From contig NZ_CP145904.1 of assembly GCF_036895565.1 (NCBI RefSeq), positions 2,542,001 to 2,606,000 of the forward strand: a stretch of DNA of 64,000 bases. Direction: 5' to 3'. Of this stretch, positions 18,419 through 28,544 are shown piece by piece; the stretch's first letter is position 1; each line of letters opens with the position of its first letter. Below the pieces are notes generated by a model that did not search any database, had not been told where the DNA came from, and worked only from the letters and a program-made list of their open reading frames with translations. A program made the translations under genes and the position numbers. Source of the DNA: Flavobacterium sp. KS-LB2 (GTDB taxonomy: Bacteria; Bacteroidota; Bacteroidia; Flavobacteriales; Flavobacteriaceae).

Positions 18419-18508
18419 ATTTTAAAGTTTATTCGGTTATTAGTTAATTTGGTTAATCTCTATAATAATCAATCGTTAGTTATTCAAAAACAAACGATTA
18501 AACTGCAT

Positions 18509-20464
<1,956 letters not shown>

Positions 20465-20492
20465 CTAAAAAATGTAATTTTTGTATAACACG

Positions 20493-20500
20493 CAAATATA
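20493..20500 (-). promoter_or_regulatory. Predicted gyrB promoter -7 box
   Basis: The minus strand reads TATATTTG, an exact TAnnTTTG match 40 bases upstream of the gyrB ATG. The region upstream is AT-rich without an obvious -33 TTTG. Confidence 0.4.
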
Positions 20501-20573
20501 TAAAAACGCAAATTATATAACCGTTAAAATCCCTTTTTAAGCCTTTAAGTTATTAACATTTGTTCATATAATT

Positions 20574-20604
20574 ACAAAAAAACGCTCTCAAAATTGAGAG
20601 CGTT
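20574..20604 (-). terminator. Terminator of asnB copy 1
   Basis: Stem AACGCTCTC/GAGAGCGTT with an AAAATT loop region (20581-20604), followed on the minus strand by a T-run complementary to 20576-20580. The same stem core ends asnB copy 2. Confidence 0.85.
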
Positions 20605-20634
20605 CTTCATTTATAAAAAATTCAAAATATTGTT

Positions 20635-22251
20635 TTAAACCGTAACTCCTGTTTTGGCAATTTCAGTGTCTGCCTGAACGTGCGCTGCATTAGCCCTTCC
20701 GCTTGGATCTAGGTTTTCTTGCCATTTCGGAATCCATTTCCTAACCGTTTGTGCCGCACTTATTTGCGGATAATATTTATTAAATATCGATCTGTAAAAA
20801 TAAGCTTCTTTAGTGGCTGGTGAGTTATAAGGAAATTCCTTTGCAGCTCCGGCTAATTGCTCATCCGTAACTTGTGTAGCACAATAATCAATCAATTCAT
20901 CAATCCACTTGTATCCTACTCCATCTGAAAATTGTTCTTTTTGTCTCCACAAAACTTCTTCGGGGAGATATGGGTTTTCAGGTGTATCAAATGCTTTTCT
21001 TAAAATGTATTTTTCTTTTCCATCGTACGTTTTCGGCATCTTTTCTTCTGCTTTTATACGAACGGCCAAATCTAAGAACGTTTTATCTAAAAATGGAACT
21101 CTAGTCTCTAAACCATGAGCCATCGTTGATTTATCGGCTCTTAATAAATCAGCAGTGAATAATTTCTGTACTCTTTCGATGGTTTCCTTCTGAAAATCTT
21201 CCGCTGACGGTGCATTCCTAAAATACAAATATCCGCCAAAAATCTCATCGGCTCCTTCGCCCGAAAGCACCACTTTTATACCCATATCCGTAATCGCTTT
21301 TGATAAAAAATACATAGGTGTACTTGCTCGTATTGAAGTCACATCATACGTTTCAAGATGCCAGATTAATTTATCCAAGATTTGAATTCCTTCCTCTACT
21401 GTAAAGTGAATTTCATGATGTTCCGTTCCTAAATACTCCGCGACTTTTCTAGCAGCTGCCGCATCTGGAGCATCTGCATCTAAACCGATAGAAAACGAAT
21501 GTAATTTTTTACCGCTTTCCGCCAATAATCTGGAAGCAATTGCCGAAGTCAAAGAAGAATCTAATCCTCCTGAAAGCAATACTCCAATAGGCACATCGCT
21601 CATTAAACGCTTACAAGTCGCTTCGATCAAAGTCTCTCTGATTAATGCTAAATCTAATTCTTGGTCGGCTTTTAAATAATCTTCGTATTCCGGTTTGTAA
21701 TATTTTACAAAACCTGTTTTTGCAGTGTAATAATGTCCCGGAGGAAAAGTAGAAAATGTTTTACATTGATCAGCGATTGGCTTCATTTCAGAGGAGAAAT
21801 AGATTCTTCCTCTTTCATCTAAACCATAATACAACGGTTTCACTCCCATTGGATCTCTGCCAGCAATAAAATCATCACCATCAACAACTACAAAAGCCCA
21901 GTCTCCATCCAAACGATTGCAAAAATCATAGCCAAACTCTTCGAACAAATGCACAATAACTTCTGAATCTGACTTAGTCCTAAATGTATGTGCTTTTAAA
22001 ACACCATCTCGCAATTCCTGATGATTGTATATTTCGCCATTATGAATCATGTAGGCCGTTTTTGTTCCTTGTATCGGTTGTTTTCCGGAATGCAAATCGA
22101 TTATCGATAACCGTTCATGACTTAAAATATGTCCTTTTTCAGTAACATGTAAATCCCTTTCATCTGGACCGCGATGCGTCATTCGTTTTGAAAGTTCTCC
22201 AACTAACTGTTCATCCTTTGCTCTTCCAATAATGGCTAATATTCCGCACAT
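20635..22251 (-). CDS. asnB: Asparagine synthetase (glutamine-hydrolysing), copy 1
   Basis: Forms asparagine from aspartate, ATP and glutamine. The 538-residue protein starts MCGILAIIG; Cys2 becomes the N-terminal nucleophile of the glutaminase domain, which also shows RMTHRGPDE, SHERLSIIDL and NGEIYNH. The synthetase domain has the PP-loop SGGLDSS (227-233), SGEGADEIFGGY and FLDKTFLDLA. It is a close paralogue of the 558-residue gene at 24244-25920; both share SGEGADE-FGGYLYF and KEQFSDGVGYKWIDEL-type segments. This copy is nearer in N-terminal sequence (MCGILAIIG) to classical AsnB. Both genes have a related upstream block and the same terminator stem. Confidence 0.95.
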   Translation of the reverse strand: MCGILAIIGRAKDEQLVGELSKRMTHRGPDERDLHVTEKGHILSHERLSIIDLHSGKQPIQGTKTAYMIHNGEIYNHQELRDGVLKAHTFRTKSDSEVIVHLFEEFGYDFCNRLDGDWAFVVVDGDDFIAGRDPMGVKPLYYGLDERGRIYFSSEMKPIADQCKTFSTFPPGHYYTAKTGFVKYYKPEYEDYLKADQELDLALIRETLIEATCKRLMSDVPIGVLLSGGLDSSLTSAIASRLLAESGKKLHSFSIGLDADAPDAAAARKVAEYLGTEHHEIHFTVEEGIQILDKLIWHLETYDVTSIRASTPMYFLSKAITDMGIKVVLSGEGADEIFGGYLYFRNAPSAEDFQKETIERVQKLFTADLLRADKSTMAHGLETRVPFLDKTFLDLAVRIKAEEKMPKTYDGKEKYILRKAFDTPENPYLPEEVLWRQKEQFSDGVGYKWIDELIDYCATQVTDEQLAGAAKEFPYNSPATKEAYFYRSIFNKYYPQISAAQTVRKWIPKWQENLDPSGRANAAHVQADTEIAKTGVTV

Positions 22252-22287
22252 AATACTACATTTTTATTTCTTACCAATTCAACTCGA

Positions 22288-22386
22288 CAAATATGCAATA
22301 GCAGTTACACATACAAAACACAAACACATTATTTAGTTCACATTTAAAACAAAAAAATTAATTTTACATTTAAAATGTAATTAAAA
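22288..22386 (-). promoter_or_regulatory. asnB copy 1 upstream region: promoter-like box and conserved 72-nt block
   Basis: CATATTTG on the minus strand (22288-22295) is one base from TAnnTTTG and lies 37 bases before the ATG. Nineteen bases further upstream begins a 72-nt block (22315-22386) that aligns without gaps to 25986-26057 upstream of asnB copy 2; by my count 54 of 72 bases match. Its ends are identical: AAAACACAAA on one side, TTTAAAATGTAATTAAAA on the other. Within the latter is a TTACATTT-A-AAATGTAA palindrome in this copy. Confidence 0.6.
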
Positions 22387-22445
22387 CAGTCCATTAATAA
22401 AATTACTCTATTACAATTGTAAATCATCAAAGAAAGCCCGCAAAC

Positions 22446-24071
22446 TTATTTCACTTTCTGACCTTTTAAATACGTGTTCGTAGGTTTCATTTTCACTATT
22501 TTATTTTCTTCTACTTTCATTAAATCCTGATCATACATCACAAAATCGGCCCATTTACCCACTTCCAAACTTCCTTTTTCTTTTTCTTCGAAATTAGAGT
22601 ACGCTGCCCAAATGGTCATTCCTCTTAACGTTTCGGCTCTTGACAAAGCATTTTCCATTTGAAAACCGCCTTTTGGATATTCCTTACTATCTTTTCGGGC
22701 AACTGCTGCATGGAAAGTTAGCATCGGATTCACTTCCTCAACAGGAAAATCAGTTCCTAAAGCTACCATTCCTGCTTTTTGAAGTAATTTTTTATAAGCA
22801 TAGGCATTTTTAAGCCTTTTTTTTCCTAATCTGTCTTCTGCCCAATACATATCAGACGTAGCGTGCGTAGGTTGAACCGAAGGAATAATTCCAAATTTAA
22901 AATAATCAAAATCTTGTTCACGCAGAACTTGCGCATGTTCAATTTTCCATCTTCGGTCTTTTGTACCAGCTAAAACATCCGCGTAAATTTTTAAAATCAC
23001 TGTATTGGCAGAATCTCCAATAGCATGTGTATTCAACTGAAATTTGGAAGCTGCAATTTGCCTCGCAACATCTTTTAATCCCGAAATAGGCGCCAACAAA
23101 GCACCATATTGATTTGGACTATCGGAATATGGCTTATGCATGCAAGCACCACGAGAACCCAAAGCGCCATCGCCATACATTTTAAAAGAACAAACATTCA
23201 AATTATCCGTTTTATAAATTCCTTTTTTTAGATATAAATCAATATTTTTTTGATTTGCTGTAATCATAGCATATACATTAAGCGTCATCAATTTTGCTTT
23301 CTGCAAACTGTCTATCAAATGAATCACATCAGGATCTAAACCCGCATCATTTACAGTAGTTAATCCATAATCAAACATCACTTTTTGAGCGTCTAACAAA
23401 GCCGCTATTTGTATTTTTCGTGTCGGTTTTGGAATTATTTTAAACACTAATTCCATCGGATTATCGACTAAAATTCCTGTTGGCTCTCCATTTGCAATTT
23501 CAATTTGTCCACCAACAGCTTTTGTATCTTTTGTAATTCCTGCTAATTTCAACGCTTTACTGTTAACGATAATTGCATGCCCGTCCACTCTATTCAACAC
23601 CACAGGAATATCAGGAAATGCAGCGTCTAAATCTGCTTTTGTAGGATACTTTTTTACTTTCCAATCGTTTTGATCCCAACCGTTCCCTACAATAAACGTT
23701 GGATTTTTATCTTTTTGAAAAGCCTTTAAACGAGTGATTATTTCGCCCATACTTTTAGTACCGCGCAAATCAGCCTCCTGCAAGCTTAATCCATAGCTAT
23801 AAAAATGACAATGCGCATCAATCAAACCCGGATAAATAAATTTTCCTTCAGCTTCAATTGTATTCTTAGACTCATACTGTTTGGTAATTTCACGATTTGT
23901 ACCAATGGCCACGATTTTTCCCTTATCGATTGCCATAGCAGAAGCCTCCGTGAAAGAATTATTTACTGTGTAAATGGTTGCATCTGTAATAATGGTATCA
24001 ACAGAAATTTTATTTTTTTGATCACAGGAAATCAATAAAAATAAAGCAAGGAATAATGAAATAGATCTCAT
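22446..24071 (-). CDS. Lipoprotein amidohydrolase (YtcJ-like, amidohydrolase family 3)
   Basis: A 541-residue metal-dependent hydrolase starting at the ATG at 24071 (a TTG nine bases upstream is less likely). The N-terminus MRSISLFLALFLLISC is a lipoprotein signal peptide with lipobox LISC, so the mature protein is probably anchored in a membrane outside the cytoplasm. Family features are GLIDAHCHFYS (metal-binding HxH), MYGDGALGSRGA, LNTHAIGDSANT, RWKIEHAQVL and LGTDFPVEEVNP. The substrate of this subfamily is generally unknown. It lies between the two asnB genes in the same orientation, but a terminator after asnB copy 2 and a 194-base gap before asnB copy 1 suggest separate transcription. 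Confidence 0.9.
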   Translation of the reverse strand: MRSISLFLALFLLISCDQKNKISVDTIITDATIYTVNNSFTEASAMAIDKGKIVAIGTNREITKQYESKNTIEAEGKFIYPGLIDAHCHFYSYGLSLQEADLRGTKSMGEIITRLKAFQKDKNPTFIVGNGWDQNDWKVKKYPTKADLDAAFPDIPVVLNRVDGHAIIVNSKALKLAGITKDTKAVGGQIEIANGEPTGILVDNPMELVFKIIPKPTRKIQIAALLDAQKVMFDYGLTTVNDAGLDPDVIHLIDSLQKAKLMTLNVYAMITANQKNIDLYLKKGIYKTDNLNVCSFKMYGDGALGSRGACMHKPYSDSPNQYGALLAPISGLKDVARQIAASKFQLNTHAIGDSANTVILKIYADVLAGTKDRRWKIEHAQVLREQDFDYFKFGIIPSVQPTHATSDMYWAEDRLGKKRLKNAYAYKKLLQKAGMVALGTDFPVEEVNPMLTFHAAVARKDSKEYPKGGFQMENALSRAETLRGMTIWAAYSNFEEKEKGSLEVGKWADFVMYDQDLMKVEENKIVKMKPTNTYLKGQKVK

Positions 24072-24181
24072 AATAAACAATTTAGTTAGGCTAATATAAA
24101 AAACTCCGCCTAATTATTTTAGACAATGCCGTAATTATATTTTTTTCAAATTGTAACCTTCTCCATAAAAATAGTTTCCAT

Positions 24182-24213
24182 AAAAAAAACGCTCTCGAAA
24201 AGGAGAGCGTTTT
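24182..24213 (-). terminator. Terminator of asnB copy 2
   Basis: Stem AAAACGCTCTC/GAGAGCGTTTT (24186-24196 and 24203-24213, 6-nt loop) with a T-run on the minus strand. It has the same stem core as the terminator of asnB copy 1. Confidence 0.85.
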
Positions 24214-24243
24214 ATCTATTTTAAAAATCTTCTTTTTTACTGT

Positions 24244-25920
24244 TTATGCTTTTACATACGCATCATCATGCACACTAGCTACCGCTCTTCCTGAAGGATC
24301 ATTCATATTCTTGAATGCTTCATCCCATTCCAATGCAATTTTTGTACTACACGCCACACTTGCTTCTTGTGGTACACATAAAGCTGCGGCATCACTTGGA
24401 AAATGTTCGTGAAAAATAGAACGGTAATAATATTCCTCTTTAGATGTTGGCGTTTGCAAAGGAAACTTGTATTTAGCATTTGCCAATTGCTCATCTGAAA
24501 TCTCCATAGCAACAGTGGCTTTTAAGGTATCAATCCAACCGTATCCAACACCATCACTGAATTGTTCTTTTTGTCTCCAAGCTACACTTGGCGGCAACAT
24601 TTCTTCAAAAGCTTTACGAACAACCCATTTTTCCATTGGATGTTCTGCATTGATCATTTTATCTTGTGGATTAACGCGCATCGCCACATCCATAAATTCT
24701 TTATCTAAAAATGGTACACGACCTTCAATTCCCCATGCTGCTAAACTTTTGTTTGCACGCAAACAGTCATACATGTGCAGTTTCCCTAATTTACGTACGT
24801 TTTCTTCGTGGAATTCTCTTGCATTTGGCGCTTTGTGGAAATACAAATATCCACCAAAAAGTTCATCTGCTCCTTCACCCGATAATACCATTTTAATTCC
24901 CATTGATTTGATGACTCTCGCCATTAACCACATTGGTGTTGATGCTCTAATCGTAGTCACATCATACGTTTCCAAGTTGTAAATCACATCTTTAACTGCA
25001 TCCAAACCTTCCTGAATAGTGAATTTTATTTCGTGGTGAATGGTCCCAATATGATCCGCCACTACTTGTGCTGCCGCTAAATCTGGAGAACCTTCTAATC
25101 CTACCGAGAAAGAGTGCAATTGTGGATACCAAGCATCAGCAACATCACCGGATTCGATACGTTTTTGCGCATATTTTTTGGCTACAGCCGAAGTAATAGA
25201 AGAATCTAATCCTCCAGAAAGTAATACTCCATAAGGCACATCACTCATCAATTGTCTGTGAACTGCTGCTTCTAAAGCGATTTTAATTTCGTCAATGCTG
25301 GTTACGTTGTCTTTTACAGCATCGTAATCTGTCCATTCTCTTTTATACCATTGTACAAATTCTCCGTCTTTACTTGACATATAATATCCCGGAGGAAACA
25401 ATTGGATTTTAGTACAAAATCCTTCTAATGCTTTCAATTCTGAAGCCACATAAAAAGTTCCGTGTTCATCCCAACCAATGTACAAAGGAATAATTCCCAT
25501 GTGATCACGAGCTACAAAATACTCATCTTTTTCTACATCATAAATGGCAAATCCAAAAATTCCGTTCATTTCATCTATAAAATAAGGTCCTTTTTCTTTG
25601 TAAAGTGCCAGAATTACTTCGCAGTCGCTTTCTGTTTGAAAGTTGTATTTCCCTTCAAATTGTTTGCGTAATTCTCTGTGGTTATAAATTTCACCATTTG
25701 CCGCTAAAACCAATTGTTTATCTTCAGTGAACAAAGGTTGTTTCCCTGAAGCTGGATCTACAATCGCCAAACGTTCGTGAGACAAAATGGCTTTTTCATT
25801 ACTGAAAATTCCACTCCAGTCCGGCCCACGATGACGGATAATTTTAGACATTTCTAGTACTTGCGGTCTTAAAACTTCCGCTTTTTGTTTTAGGTCAAAG
25901 GCACATACTATTCCGCACAT
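24244..25920 (-). CDS. asnB: Asparagine synthetase (glutamine-hydrolysing), copy 2
   Basis: Same reaction and architecture as the gene at 20635-22251: 558 residues, Cys2 nucleophile (MCGIVCAF), RHRGPDWSG, SHERLAIVDP, NGEIYNHREL, PP-loop SGGLDSS (235-241), SGEGADELFGGYLYFHKAP and FLDKEFMDVAMR. It resembles the enterobacterial AsnB more closely in length and in KEQFSDGVGYGWIDTL. All catalytic motifs are intact in both copies, so both are probably active. They may differ in regulation or amino-group donor. Upstream is the conserved block at 25986-26057. Confidence 0.95.
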   Translation of the reverse strand: MCGIVCAFDLKQKAEVLRPQVLEMSKIIRHRGPDWSGIFSNEKAILSHERLAIVDPASGKQPLFTEDKQLVLAANGEIYNHRELRKQFEGKYNFQTESDCEVILALYKEKGPYFIDEMNGIFGFAIYDVEKDEYFVARDHMGIIPLYIGWDEHGTFYVASELKALEGFCTKIQLFPPGYYMSSKDGEFVQWYKREWTDYDAVKDNVTSIDEIKIALEAAVHRQLMSDVPYGVLLSGGLDSSITSAVAKKYAQKRIESGDVADAWYPQLHSFSVGLEGSPDLAAAQVVADHIGTIHHEIKFTIQEGLDAVKDVIYNLETYDVTTIRASTPMWLMARVIKSMGIKMVLSGEGADELFGGYLYFHKAPNAREFHEENVRKLGKLHMYDCLRANKSLAAWGIEGRVPFLDKEFMDVAMRVNPQDKMINAEHPMEKWVVRKAFEEMLPPSVAWRQKEQFSDGVGYGWIDTLKATVAMEISDEQLANAKYKFPLQTPTSKEEYYYRSIFHEHFPSDAAALCVPQEASVACSTKIALEWDEAFKNMNDPSGRAVASVHDDAYVKA

Positions 25921-25958
25921 AACTATATATTTTTAATGTTTTGTTTATTTTGATAAGG

Positions 25959-26057
25959 CAAAGATGGGGTTATAGTTCTAATTGAAAAACACAAATGCCA
26001 TTTTTAGTTATAAATTACAACCAAAAAATAGCATTTGTGTTTAAAATGTAATTAAAA
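25959..26057 (-). promoter_or_regulatory. asnB copy 2 upstream region: promoter-like box and conserved 72-nt block
   Basis: CATCTTTG on the minus strand (25959-25966) lies 39 bases before the ATG; exactly 19 bases upstream begins the block 25986-26057, matching 22315-22386. In this copy the block also contains a strong inverted repeat: AAACACAAATGC at 25987-25998 and GCATTTGTGTTT at 26031-26042. Extended arms of 19 bases have one mismatch, with an 18-base spacer. Confidence 0.6.
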
Positions 26058-26117
26058 AGAGAATAAAAAAGGAATCGAAGTTGAAAATTGTAAAAAGGAA
26101 TGCAGATGAAACGGATT

Positions 26118-26567
26118 TTATTCAATAGTCTCCACCAAATACTTCGTACCATTAATCTCAAAAGTAAAACCTTCTTGATTTCCCATGAGTTTATTTCCTA
26201 AAGGCGATTGTGGTGACAATGCGATAATATTGATTCCTTCGACATTGATTTTAGGAAGCGCCACACTCAGGTACAAATAGATTCCGTTTGCTTTTACCAA
26301 GCTTCCTACAATGATCGTTTCAGCGATTGTAGTCGCATCAATTTTGTCTAAAACTACTTTTTGACCCAATACTTCTCTCAATTTACGATTGAGTTTTTCC
26401 TGCTCAATGTGCATCATAGACAAAGCGGTTTCGTGTTTGTCTCCGGCAGAACCTTTGGCATCATTTTTAGAATCTTCAGTAAGCGCTGCAATCATGTCTT
26501 TGAAAACATCAATCCTATCTTGAACTAATTGTAAATAATGAGTATGTATTTTTTGTTTGAAAGTCAT
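26118..26567 (-). CDS. GreA/GreB-family-like protein
   Basis: A 149-residue protein with an N-terminal antiparallel coiled coil (about residues 1-70, with a loop around EDSKNDAKGSAGDKHETA) and a C-terminal FKBP-like domain ending SPQSPLGNKLMGNQEGFTFEINGTKYLVETIE; the SPQSPLGNKLMG part is the GreA/Rnk-type signature. Gre factors enter the RNA polymerase secondary channel and stimulate transcript cleavage. The tip here carries acidic residues but not the canonical D-x-x-E arrangement seen in GreA, so it may be a regulatory paralogue rather than a cleavage factor. It is probably transcribed from its own promoter. Confidence 0.75.
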   Translation of the reverse strand: MTFKQKIHTHYLQLVQDRIDVFKDMIAALTEDSKNDAKGSAGDKHETALSMMHIEQEKLNRKLREVLGQKVVLDKIDATTIAETIIVGSLVKANGIYLYLSVALPKINVEGINIIALSPQSPLGNKLMGNQEGFTFEINGTKYLVETIE

Positions 26568-26579
26568 AATTTGAATTAC

Positions 26580-26612
26580 AAGCCTAATAGGGTTTTGAAC
26601 CCTATCAGGCTT
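26580..26612. repeat. Short palindromic intergenic repeat
   Basis: AAGCCTAATAGGGTT and AACCCTATCAGGCTT (26580-26594, 26598-26612) form a 15-bp stem with one mismatch and a 3-nt loop. On the + strand it is followed by a T-run, but no + strand gene precedes it, so it is not obviously a terminator. Confidence 0.6.
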
Positions 26613-26658
26613 TCAAGTTTTTTAATAAAAATGCGAAGATTGTTTTCCGTTTTGGCTT

Positions 26659-26675
26659 CCTCTCCTTCGGGGAGG
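26659..26675. repeat. Small GC-rich hairpin
   Basis: CCTCTCC-TTC-GGGGAGG forms a 7-bp stem (one G-T pair) in otherwise AT-rich DNA, then GCTGGGG. It lies just after the stop of the receptor-like gene. Similar TCCTTCGGGGAGGG-type motifs are, as I recall, scattered in flavobacterial intergenic DNA. Confidence 0.5.
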
Positions 26676-26684
26676 GCTGGGGAT

Positions 26685-28445
26685 TTAAAAATCAAATTTA
26701 TAGTTTACTCCTAAAATCACCTGAAATCCTTGAACAGGGTAATTCAACCATTTTTGGTAGGCATTATTAGTGATATTATTGGCTCTTGCAAAAGCAGTCA
26801 ATCGATCGCTGTATTTGAAACCAACATTAGCATTGACATCAAAATAAGATTTTAAAGTTACAGAAGCAGCATTAGCCGAAAAGGCTGTATTGGTCTGAAA
26901 ATCTTTTCGCTCTCCTACGTAAAACACATTGGCGCCAGCAAACCATTTCTCCGTTATGTTTACATCCAGATTTGAACTCACTTTTATTGTTGGCAAATTC
27001 CATGCTTCTTGTTGTAGATCATTGGTATAACTACTAAAAGTTCCGTTGATCCCGAAAGATACATCTTCAGAAAAATCAGCTTTTAATTCTCCATAAAAGT
27101 TTAAGGTTCTCATGTCATCGTACATAACTTGAAAGGAATTCCCAAAAGCATAATCTTCATTAGCTGCATTTTCATTGTAATCATTGCTTCTAAACAAAGC
27201 TTTATTTCTTTCGTTAACATACGACGCTTTAACATTATAACTCACAGTATTCGTCAATTTCCCTTTTAATCCGGCAAAAACATCATACTGCTTGTCTGTT
27301 GGCGCAATATTCAATGTTGGTGATAAAAACGGATTTTCATTCACAAAATCCATGTATGAGTTTTGCTCTAAATTCCCTTCGGCTCCAGCATAGAAAATCA
27401 TCAAATCACCAACCACTTTATATGAAGCATTGAATTGCGGATACACTAAAAATTTATTATTGCTGTTTACATTATCCAAACTATAAAATAATCCAGCTCC
27501 GATATTCAACGTCCAATCCTCTTCTTGCATTACAAAACTAGGAACAATTCCAAAATTTGTAAAACCGTATTTTACTCGATCACTATTCGTATTTGAATAA
27601 TTTTTCTTGAAACTGCCACCCACATAATCAACAATTATATTTGTTTTTACAGCACTTTCCATGACTTCAAATTCCACGGTTGGTTTTGCATAAAATCGAT
27701 TTTCCGAAGACCCTGAAGCATCCGAAAAATGGTGGTATTGAAGGCTTGCTTTGTTCAAAACACCTTCATTAAAAGCAACATTTCCGCCTAACGAAATCGT
27801 TCCGTAGGTTTGTTGTGGATTAATCCCGTTTATCAATGTCGTTCTATCTTGGGGCGTCAAAGTACTGGCGAAATTTGACGGCAATCCGTACCAATTGTAA
27901 ATTTGGTTTTGATATCCTAAATCAAGATTCCAAAACACGTCTTTTTGATTGGAACCATACATCAAATCAAGCGATGTATCATAAAAGCCATCCTCTAATG
28001 CTACATTTTGGATTCCACCTTCCGAAGAATGATGACGAAACATTCCGCCCACGTAATCCGTATTATTTAAATCATGATTTACAAATAATTCCCCAATGAA
28101 AGTTCCGTAATTCCCAACTCCAAAAGTGGCATAATTTTTAAACAAATGCGCTTGTTTTTCTTTCTCTACACCTTCGGCTTTTCCTTTAGACGGTGTAAAA
28201 GTCGAAGCTACAGGAAAAGAGAAAATAGTGTATTTTATTTTTTCTTTTTGAGCATTTGCTTCCTCGTCTAGTTCAGGTATCTCTTTTGCTTTGAAAGCAT
28301 CGGAGATTTTTGGCGTATACGGTTTTACCACATTTACAGTTTCACTTCCTATTTGCTCCTTCTTTTGTGCAAACGAGAATTGTGAAAGTAAAAGAAACAA
28401 AATCCCAACTCCAACACGCCCGATAGAGAATGAACTAGAAACCAT
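26685..28445 (-). CDS. TonB-dependent receptor-like outer-membrane barrel without plug
   Basis: From the ATG at 28445 the protein has 586 residues, beginning with a signal peptide (MVSSSFSIGRVGVGILFLLL..FAQ); an ATG 16 codons upstream (28493) gives a poorer signal, and an AAGG stands just before 28445. The mature N-terminus (SETVNVVKPYTPKISDAFKAKEIPEL) is short and has no plug domain. The remainder is a long series of amphipathic strands (FFGVGNYGTF.., DRLTAFARANNITNNAYQKW) ending ILGVNYKFDF, as in TonB-dependent receptors. It probably forms an outer-membrane barrel. It follows the PhzF and TPR genes on the same strand. Confidence 0.8.
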   Translation of the reverse strand: MVSSSFSIGRVGVGILFLLLSQFSFAQKKEQIGSETVNVVKPYTPKISDAFKAKEIPELDEEANAQKEKIKYTIFSFPVASTFTPSKGKAEGVEKEKQAHLFKNYATFGVGNYGTFIGELFVNHDLNNTDYVGGMFRHHSSEGGIQNVALEDGFYDTSLDLMYGSNQKDVFWNLDLGYQNQIYNWYGLPSNFASTLTPQDRTTLINGINPQQTYGTISLGGNVAFNEGVLNKASLQYHHFSDASGSSENRFYAKPTVEFEVMESAVKTNIIVDYVGGSFKKNYSNTNSDRVKYGFTNFGIVPSFVMQEEDWTLNIGAGLFYSLDNVNSNNKFLVYPQFNASYKVVGDLMIFYAGAEGNLEQNSYMDFVNENPFLSPTLNIAPTDKQYDVFAGLKGKLTNTVSYNVKASYVNERNKALFRSNDYNENAANEDYAFGNSFQVMYDDMRTLNFYGELKADFSEDVSFGINGTFSSYTNDLQQEAWNLPTIKVSSNLDVNITEKWFAGANVFYVGERKDFQTNTAFSANAASVTLKSYFDVNANVGFKYSDRLTAFARANNITNNAYQKWLNYPVQGFQVILGVNYKFDF

Positions 28446-28544
28446 TGTTGCCTTATTTGTGAATGAATTTATTTTTGATTGTTCAAATGTCATGTTTATT
28501 TTTTTTACTTCTTAATTTCTACTTCTTCCTTGCAAACCTACTGC

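Noticed and set aside
24467..24982. 171-codon open frame on + inside asnB copy 2
   Set aside because: It is entirely antisense to a well supported gene, has no recognisable domain and looks like a mirror of the opposite coding strand.
28446..28493. N-terminal extension of the receptor-like barrel gene
   Set aside because: The ATG at 28445 gives a better signal peptide and has AAGG just upstream, so the longer form is less likely, although not excluded.
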